In this document: positions 21,350 through 25,888 of the stretch, in pieces
Numbering within the stretch: the stretch's first letter is position 1
Layout of the letters: the number at the start of each line of letters is the position of its first letter
IMG/VR virus record: IMGVR_UViG_3300044858_006201
Coordinates: 1-25,888 of that record
DNA length: 25,888 nt
Strand: one strand, 5' to 3'
From: a virus
The notes under the pieces: model-generated
Seen by the model: the letters and a program-made list of their open reading frames with translations, nothing else
Database searches by the model: none
Told to the model about the DNA's origin: nothing
Position numbers and translations under genes: made by a program

Positions 21350-22927
21350 TCAGAAGGACTCTTGAACGCGGACGGGTACGTTCTGGGGCGCAGCGTTCGT
21401 CGCGCTGAGGTTGACCTTCATCGCCGCGTCCCACGCGTGCGAGAGCGCGTCGACGTCATCGTCTTCGCGGTCGCCGACGCCCGAGAACCCGGTCACGACG
21501 CGCACGAACGCCGAGAGGTCCGCGTCGGTCGTCGAGCGCATGGTGCGTGCGTCGGATGGGATGCGGATGCGCCCTGTGTTCCACGCGGCCGCCGAGGGCT
21601 GCGCGCGCAGGTACTTGTCGCCGGTCGCAGCGACGTAGCGGATCGTGAGGCCCGGGGCGATCTTCGCGAGCGCTTCGCCGAGGGCCTTGCCGTCGCGCGT
21701 CGCCTCGATGTGCAGCGGGGCGCCGCCGAAGCTGCGCTGCCACGCGAGCACCTGCGGCGCCGCGTGCTCGGGGCGCAGCTTGAGCCGCAGCACACCCGCG
21801 AGGTCGGCCACCGTCGTGCGCTTCTGCGTCGCGGCGTCGGTGACCTCGCGCACTGCGAGGGCCACGATCACGGTGTGGTTGGAGTTCGGCCCGTCGGTGC
21901 CCGCGGGGTCGCAGCCGATGACGAGACGGGCGCCCGTGACCTGCGGCGCGTCGCATCGGGCCGGCTGCGCGTAGACGATGCCGCCGCGCGGTCGCGGCTG
22001 GCCCTGGTAGATGCTCGCGGCGTCGTAGGGGCCGACCTCGACGAGGCGTTGTCGCGCGCCCTCGACGGTCCACCCGACGTGCGTGCCGTCGAGGAGTTGC
22101 TCGCGAGGCCAGAGCACCACGTCGCCGTGGTCGTCGGGCGTGCCGTCGGCGTTGGCGAGGAACGGAAGGTTGACCACCTCCCAATCGCCCGCGCCGATGA
22201 CGCCGCGCTCGAGCTGCCCGAGCGGATCGTTCTCGTTCCAGCGCGTCCCGATCATCACCGCGCTGCCCTCTTCGGGGATGCGCGTGAAGGCCACCGAGGT
22301 CAGCCAGTCGGCGATGCGCGACTGCGTGAGCGGCGAGTCCGCTTCGAGGCGGTTCTTGACGAGGTCGTCGCCGATGAGCACCCGCGCCGGGTTGCCCGTG
22401 AGGGGCCCGCCGACGCCGGTGAACATCGCGCTGCCACCCTGCGGCGTGACCCACTGCCGGTAGGTCTGCCGGTCGGAGCCGGTGATGGCGCCGACGTCGA
22501 GGGCGATGCGCTGCGCCGCGAGGCTCTGCGTGTCGGCCTGGTCTTGCGCGTAGGTCACATACGCGATCGGCCACGTCGGGCGTCGCTTGAGAAGGTGCGG
22601 GATCGCGTGCGTCGCGAGCGTCGTCTTCCCGTGCTGCGCGGGCACCGACACCAGCGCGCGCACTCGCTCGCCCGCGGCGATGCGGTCGAAGATGCGCGCG
22701 ATCGGAGCGAGGTGGCGCGGCGAGAGCCGGTGCGGGGAGGCGAGCGGGACGAAGTCGAGGAGGTCGGCGGTCTGGAGCCGCTCGCGGCGCTCTGCGTCGG
22801 CGCGGTCACGAGCGCGGCGGTCGCGCTCCTCGAGGAGCGAGAGCAGTTCAGCCCGTTGATCCCTCGTCAGGCGGCGTAGGTCGACCGGCGGCGGCGAGGA
22901 GCTCGGTGATGCGCTGGTCGAGGGCAT
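21350..22927 (-). CDS. Terminase large subunit
   Basis: A 525-residue packaging motor. The N-terminal ATPase has a P-loop V-P-A-Q-H-G-K-T-T (95-103), the deviant form usual in terminases, a Walker B R-V-L-I-G-D-D (182-188), and a G-T-R-W motif (227-230) after it. The C-terminal RNase H-like nuclease has V-I-G-C-D-P-A-G-T-D (336-345), H-I-E-A-T (406-410) and D-D-D-V-D-A-L-S-H-A (489-498), which supply acidic metal ligands (D340, E408, D493 or neighbours). This places it with the large group of phage terminases whose C-terminus ends in a 'DD.vDAl' motif. It overlaps the small terminase gene by 80 bases. The N-terminal 55 residues are charged and helical, and a later start cannot be excluded. 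Confidence 0.93.
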   Translation of the reverse strand: MPSTSASPSSSPPPVDLRRLTRDQRAELLSLLEERDRRARDRADAERRERLQTADLLDFVPLASPHRLSPRHLAPIARIFDRIAAGERVRALVSVPAQHGKTTLATHAIPHLLKRRPTWPIAYVTYAQDQADTQSLAAQRIALDVGAITGSDRQTYRQWVTPQGGSAMFTGVGGPLTGNPARVLIGDDLVKNRLEADSPLTQSRIADWLTSVAFTRIPEEGSAVMIGTRWNENDPLGQLERGVIGAGDWEVVNLPFLANADGTPDDHGDVVLWPREQLLDGTHVGWTVEGARQRLVEVGPYDAASIYQGQPRPRGGIVYAQPARCDAPQVTGARLVIGCDPAGTDGPNSNHTVIVALAVREVTDAATQKRTTVADLAGVLRLKLRPEHAAPQVLAWQRSFGGAPLHIEATRDGKALGEALAKIAPGLTIRYVAATGDKYLRAQPSAAAWNTGRIRIPSDARTMRSTTDADLSAFVRVVTGFSGVGDREDDDVDALSHAWDAAMKVNLSATNAAPQNVPVRVQESF

Positions 22928-23375
22928 CGTCGGTGCCTACCTGCACGCGGTCTACGTGCTCGCCGCTGATCTTGCGCTGCAAGAGCTCGATCTCGGCGCG
23001 CGTCTTCTGCCGCGTGAGCCGGGACTGCTTACGACGCTCCTCGCGCTCGGCGACGCCCGCGAGCGTGTCGGTGTTCTTCGCGACGGCGTTGAGCAGCGCG
23101 GCGAGGTCTCGGGGCGCGAGATTCGTGTCCGTCGCGATGACCTTCTCGGCCACCTCGGCGACCTTCGCGAGCCGCTCCCGAGCCGTGCGAAGACCGCGCT
23201 CACACGCCCGTGCGTGGAGGTCGCGATTCCTCGTGATACGGACCCGTTTGAGGGCTGCCCGAAGCGTCGACTCGGCGACGTCGATCGCCCGTGCGGCCTC
23301 GCTGACGTTGCCCGTCTTCGCGAAGACCTTCGACGCCTTCTCGATCTCGTCGGGTGTGAGTCGTCGGCCGCCCAT
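22848..23375 (-). CDS. Putative terminase small subunit
   Basis: A 175-residue protein directly before and overlapping the large terminase gene. The ATG shares a base with the stop of the DNA-binding protein gene (TGATG), which fixes the start and rejects the longer frame. Residues about 8-46 form a helix-turn-helix (I-E-K-A-S-K-V-F-A-K-T-G-N-V-S-E-A-A-R-A-I-D, then A-E-S-T-L-R-A-A-L) of the kind that recognises packaging sites. Residues 55-140 are helical and charged, fitting the oligomerising core. The C-terminus is short with T-D-D-A-L-D-Q-R-I-T-E-L-L. No family is recognised by sequence alone, but size, HTH and position agree. Confidence 0.75.
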   Translation of the reverse strand: MGGRRLTPDEIEKASKVFAKTGNVSEAARAIDVAESTLRAALKRVRITRNRDLHARACERGLRTARERLAKVAEVAEKVIATDTNLAPRDLAALLNAVAKNTDTLAGVAEREERRKQSRLTRQKTRAEIELLQRKISGEHVDRVQVGTDDALDQRITELLAAAGRPTPPDEGSTG

Positions 23376-23698
23376 CACGGCCCCCTGGGATGCGATGCGC
23401 GCCGCGTCTCGACGATGGGCGCGCGTGCGTCCGTCGAGGTGCGTGCGTGGGAAGCGGTGGCGTGGCGCTCGCCCGTCGTCGGTGCGAGGGGAGCGAGCGA
23501 CACGGTGGGGAACATCTGCGCGACCCATCGGGCGCTGATGCGGATGTGCCCCCCGGGCGTGCGGGTGTGCGGCACCTGCCCGTCGGCGCAGGCGCGGAGG
23601 AGCGCGCTCTTGCTGCTCGGGAGGCCCGCGCGGAGCAGGGCGTCCGCAAGGGCTTGCGGGGTCCACCCGCGCCGCTGTGGAGCGTGGCTGGAGCCCAT
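23375..23698 (-). CDS. Small MerR/excisionase-like DNA-binding protein
   Basis: A 107-residue protein with a winged-helix pattern: W-T-P-Q-A-L-A-D-A-L at 12-21, a second helix S-S-K-S-A-L-L-R-A-C-A-D-G at 28-40, then the wing V-P-H-T-R-T-P-G-G-H-I-R-I at 42-54. The R-T-P-G-G-H-x-R sequence is the hallmark of MerR-type and excisionase-type DNA binders. The C-terminal 40 residues are polar and probably flexible. The start chosen is ATG 23698 with GAGG 8 bases upstream; an upstream GTG at 23809 would overlap the previous gene by 53 bases and add an ordinary-looking leader. It could regulate late genes or assist packaging; no excision genes are visible. Confidence 0.65.
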   Translation of the reverse strand: MGSSHAPQRRGWTPQALADALLRAGLPSSKSALLRACADGQVPHTRTPGGHIRISARWVAQMFPTVSLAPLAPTTGERHATASHARTSTDARAPIVETRRASHPRGP

Positions 23699-23756
23699 CG
23701 GACGCACCTCACCCAATGCGTTTCGGGGGTACGATGACGCGTTTTGCTCGGATTCG

Positions 23757-24749
23757 TCAAGCGCCACAGGCGTTTTCCTTCGAGGGGTCGCTGTTTCGCA
23801 GGGAATCACCGCGTTCTCGCAGGATCGCCTCCCCCCACGCGCGGGCGCTGCCGTCGCGCAGGGGGCCCTTCATCTTCGCCCACTGCGCGCGGAGCACCGG
23901 GGGTGCGAATCCCATCGCCGCGCCGAGCGCGAGGGCGACGGGCACGGGGCCGGGGGCCCACAGCGGCCCGAGCTTCTCGGCGCCCCACGCGACGGCGAGG
24001 GCCTCGAGGGGCGGCCCCTTCGTCGAGAGGATGGCCTTGTGCGTGCGGGTCACCTCGCGGTGCGTGACCACCTTCTCACCGCCGACGCCCACGACGTGCG
24101 AGAGCGTGAGCGGCGACACGACGGTGCGCGTGCGGTCGGTCTCGGCGGCGCGCTGGCGCCAGTCCTCGCGCAGCGACGTCGGGGCCGCGCCGAGGGCGAC
24201 GGCGGCGAACCGGGCCGCGAGCTCGCGCGCGGCGGCCACGTCGAGGTCCGTGGCGTCGGTCCCCTGCGCGAGCGCGTAGCCGGTCCACAGGATCGCCACC
24301 GTCTCCCCTGCCCCGTCGGCGATGGCCGCGCGCAGGAAGCGCAGCACCTCGACGGCGCGGCGGTAGCCCTGCGAGTCGTCGATGAAGTCGAGCCTCCCGC
24401 TGTGCGACGACGCGCTCGAGCCCGAGTGACCGGGCGTGCCGGTGTTGCGCACGAGGGCGGGCGACCGGGCGAGGAGCTGGGGGAGCCAGCGCGCGAGGAG
24501 CGGCAGGTCGCGTGCGGGGGCGGCGAGGCGGAAGGGCGGGCGCTTGCGGTCGACGGGCGCGACGTGCGACGGGCGCTCCGCGTCGGGGGTTGGGGTGGGT
24601 GTGGTGGGCGCGGGGCCGGCGTCTTCGGGTGCGTCGGTGCCGTCGATCACCCACAGCGTGAAGCAGCCTCGGCAGCGCATCGTCTCCCCTGCGGCCTCCG
24701 CGAGCGCGCGGGCGATGGAGCATGCGGGGCAGGTCGTCGGGTTGGTCAT
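23757..24749 (-). CDS. Hypothetical protein with N-terminal zinc-ribbon motif, 330 aa
   Basis: A 330-residue protein. The first 30 residues hold C-P-A-C and C-R-G-C, separated by 15 residues, a likely zinc ribbon. A Pro/Thr/Ala-rich linker follows (about 40-65). The rest is an Ala/Leu-rich helical protein with a D-F-I-D-D-S-Q-G-Y-R-R-A-V-E-V-L stretch in the centre and T-H-K-A-I-L-S-T-K-G-P-P-L-E-A-L in the C-terminal half. No catalytic motif or family is recognised. The ATG overlaps the previous gene stop (ATGA). It is part of the accessory cluster before the terminase genes. A DNA- or RNA-binding role is a guess based only on the zinc-ribbon pattern. Confidence 0.65.
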   Translation of the reverse strand: MTNPTTCPACSIARALAEAAGETMRCRGCFTLWVIDGTDAPEDAGPAPTTPTPTPDAERPSHVAPVDRKRPPFRLAAPARDLPLLARWLPQLLARSPALVRNTGTPGHSGSSASSHSGRLDFIDDSQGYRRAVEVLRFLRAAIADGAGETVAILWTGYALAQGTDATDLDVAAARELAARFAAVALGAAPTSLREDWRQRAAETDRTRTVVSPLTLSHVVGVGGEKVVTHREVTRTHKAILSTKGPPLEALAVAWGAEKLGPLWAPGPVPVALALGAAMGFAPPVLRAQWAKMKGPLRDGSARAWGEAILRERGDSLRNSDPSKENACGA

Positions 24750-25108
24750 CGGCTCAGCATCTCCTCGAACTCTCCATCGGCGCGGGCGTCATGCTCGCGC
24801 GCCATCTCGACCGCGGCGGGGCCGGTCACCTCGCGCGCGGTGAGCATCACCCACAGCCCGCGCGAACCGTCGTGCCACGCCATCCAGGCGACGGTGAACA
24901 CCGGGCCGCGCTCGACGTTGCTTGCGAACTCCATCGACCCGTCGGCCCACAGGAGGCGGGCGCCCTCGCCGTGTCGGCGCGTCGTCTCGCACCACGGGCC
25001 GGTGCGCAGGTCGAGGCGCGCGCCGAGGGGGATGCGGGCGGCGCGGCCGAGGCGGTCGAGCACGACGCGGGCGGCCTCGTGCGCGAGCATGAGCAGCACG
25101 CGGGTCAC
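24746..25108 (-). CDS. Hypothetical protein, 120 aa
   Basis: A 120-residue protein. The GTG start lies in a GTGA overlap with the zinc-ribbon gene, so the longer open frame upstream is rejected. The N-terminal helix V(M)TRVLLMLAHEAARVVLDRL is followed by a beta-rich part with G-A-R-L-L-W-A-D-G-S-M-E-F-A-S-N, then V-F-T-V-A-W-M-A-W-H-D-G-S and L-W-V-M-L-T-A-R-E-V. An acidic helical end reads E-F-E-E-M-L-S-R. There is no signal peptide. I do not recognise a family. It is sandwiched with 4-base overlaps between two proteins bearing zinc-ribbon motifs, so it is co-translated with them. Confidence 0.65.
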   Translation of the reverse strand: MTRVLLMLAHEAARVVLDRLGRAARIPLGARLDLRTGPWCETTRRHGEGARLLWADGSMEFASNVERGPVFTVAWMAWHDGSRGLWVMLTAREVTGPAAVEMAREHDARADGEFEEMLSR

Positions 25109-25371
25109 GAGGTCCACCCCTTCAACCGGCGCACCGTCGCGATCTCCTCTTCGCTGCGCGGCCAATAGTCGGCGTTGGCGAGCGAGCACCCGGTGACGTG
25201 CTGCGTCGGGGGCGGCCCGCCGTACTCCTCGGCCATGATCCAGTTCCCACACGCGCGGCACGACCCCTCTGCGACGAGGCGCTCGAGCCCGCAGTCGCGG
25301 CAGAGCTTGTCGTTGTGGGTGGGCTCGCCACAGTCGGCGCAGGCTCTCGGTTCGTTCACGGCGTCGCTCAT
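25105..25371 (-). CDS. Small zinc-ribbon protein, 88 aa
   Basis: An 88-residue protein with C-A-D-C-G (11-15), C-R-D-C-G (24-28), and C-R-A-C-G (38-42), then a lone C near residue 62. Three CxxC knuckles in the first 45 residues indicate one or two zinc-binding sites; the first pair (11/14 with 24/27) makes a full four-Cys ribbon. The C-terminus has Y-W-P-R-S-E-E-E-I-A-T-V-R-R-L-K. The ATG lies in an ATGA overlap with the upstream SLOG-like gene; the longer frame is a shadow. Such proteins often bind nucleic acid or partner proteins. No function can be assigned. Confidence 0.7.
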   Translation of the reverse strand: MSDAVNEPRACADCGEPTHNDKLCRDCGLERLVAEGSCRACGNWIMAEEYGGPPPTQHVTGCSLANADYWPRSEEEIATVRRLKGWTS

Positions 25372-25888
25372 GCGCCGTGCTGCCCTTCGACCGCGGGGTC
25401 TTCTGCAGGCCACGCGCTCTGCGGCACGTCGACCACCGTGATGCGCAAGTCGAACGCCGCGGCGTGGTCGAGCGCGCGACGGGTGCCGCCCGACGACGAC
25501 CACGGCGCGATGGCGCTCACCACCTCGACGTCGTGCCCCTCCGCGGCGCGGTCGGCGGCCCATCGCATGAGCGCCTCGTTGCGCGGGAGCGGCCCGCTGT
25601 AGCGGTAGCGCGCCGCGCCGTGCAGGAGCCGCCCGCCACCACCGGGGAGCAGCAGGTGCGGCAGCCGCGCGCCACCCTGCGCGACCGGGAGCGCGACGGC
25701 GTGGCCGTCACGGAGCACGCGCACGGGGCCCGAGAGGTCGAACACCGCGCGGGGCACGCCGAGCCACACCGCGAGCTCGTCGGTGTAGCGGTCCCAGCCG
25801 GGAGCGGCGCCGTGGGCCACAAGGGCGGGGCGCACGCGGGCGAAGGTCTGCACGAGCGCGGCGCGCGCCCACGCGCGGGGGATCGCGT
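25368..25888 (-). CDS. DUF2493/SLOG-type protein, 5' end outside window
   Basis: An open frame runs to the right edge, so the gene is probably truncated; the first internal GTG (25853) starts too late because the domain signature extends before it. Upstream codons read A-I-P-R-A-W-A-R-A-A-L, continuing into R-P-A-L-V-A-H-G-A-A-P-G-W-D, the 'lvhGgA.G.D' loop of DUF2493 in the SLOG superfamily. Later R-N-E-A-L-M-R-W-A-A-D and S-S-S-G-G-T-R-R-A-L-D-H-A complete the 'RN..M' and 'SGTr.ai..A' signatures, and I-T-V-V-D-V closes the Rossmann-like sheet. SLOG domains bind nucleotide-derived ligands. An insertion of about 40 residues lies between the two signatures. Its biochemical role here is unknown. 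Confidence 0.65.
   Translation of the reverse strand, partial: AIPRAWARAALVQTFARVRPALVAHGAAPGWDRYTDELAVWLGVPRAVFDLSGPVRVLRDGHAVALPVAQGGARLPHLLLPGGGGRLLHGAARYRYSGPLPRNEALMRWAADRAAEGHDVEVVSAIAPWSSSGGTRRALDHAAAFDLRITVVDVPQSAWPAEDPAVEGQHGA

Noticed and set aside
23375-23809. Longer version of the DNA-binding protein starting at GTG 23809
   Set aside because: It overlaps the upstream gene by 53 bases and has no good ribosome site. The ATG at 23698 has GAGG 8 bases upstream and keeps the whole winged-helix region.
22956-25196. 746-codon plus-strand open frame at the right
   Set aside because: It crosses five coupled minus-strand genes, and the sequence is Arg/Gly/Ala-rich without domains.
1-25888. 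Phage-like contractile weapon (tailocin) or gene transfer agent instead of a phage
   Set aside because: A full head and packaging set (terminase, portal, protease/scaffold, capsid) excludes a headless tailocin. A gene transfer agent cannot be strictly excluded, but the accessory and moron genes fit a phage better.

Overview
This window is the late structural region of a contractile-tailed (myovirus-type) phage or prophage with Mu-like head and tail modules. The DNA is very GC-rich. Apart from two genes, everything is coded on the minus strand, so the phage operon reads from right to left. The host is probably a myxobacterium-like bacterium (Myxococcota, perhaps the Polyangiales side). That is inferred from the base composition and from one plus-strand gene, a Cys-rich lipoprotein with an Asp/Ala-rich linker typical of that group. 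No integrase, transposase, lysis gene, attachment site, tRNA, rRNA or CRISPR array was seen.

Right to left: 25.9-23.4 kb holds an accessory cluster (a DUF2493/SLOG-type protein cut by the window edge, a small zinc-ribbon protein, two unknowns, and an excisionase/MerR-like DNA-binding protein). 23.4-14.1 kb is the packaging and head module: small and large terminase, DUF935 portal, a large fused maturation protein, decoration protein, major capsid protein, a gp35-position protein, then connector and neck proteins of DUF1320, HK97-gp10 and DUF1834 type. 14.1-4.0 kb is the tail module: DUF2635, sheath, tube, tail assembly chaperone with a -1 frameshift, tape measure, gp43-like protein with a LysM-like end, gpP-like hub, gp45-like spike, gp46-like wedge, baseplate J and a small unknown. 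4.0-2.7 kb is a two-gene plus-strand cassette (membrane-anchored protein and lipoprotein) inserted in the baseplate genes. 2.6-0 kb is the gp48-like protein and a run of putative fibre or adhesin proteins, the last cut by the left edge.

The late genes form one tightly coupled transcription unit: ten junctions use a 4-base ATGA/GTGA overlap and four a TGATG overlap. No gene-free stretch exceeds 300 bases; the longest are about 100 bases (2619-2720) and 87 bases (1315-1401).

The most interesting points are: (1) a maturation protein that fuses an N-terminal phage domain, a 2H phosphoesterase (2'-5' RNA ligase-like), a Mu gpI-like protease and a scaffold with its own internal start; (2) a 13-residue motif shared by the protease/scaffold junction and the major capsid protein N-terminal region, which may be the cleavage site; (3) a GGGAAAA slippery site whose -1 product stops exactly on the tape-measure start codon; (4) the opposite-strand surface-protein cassette.
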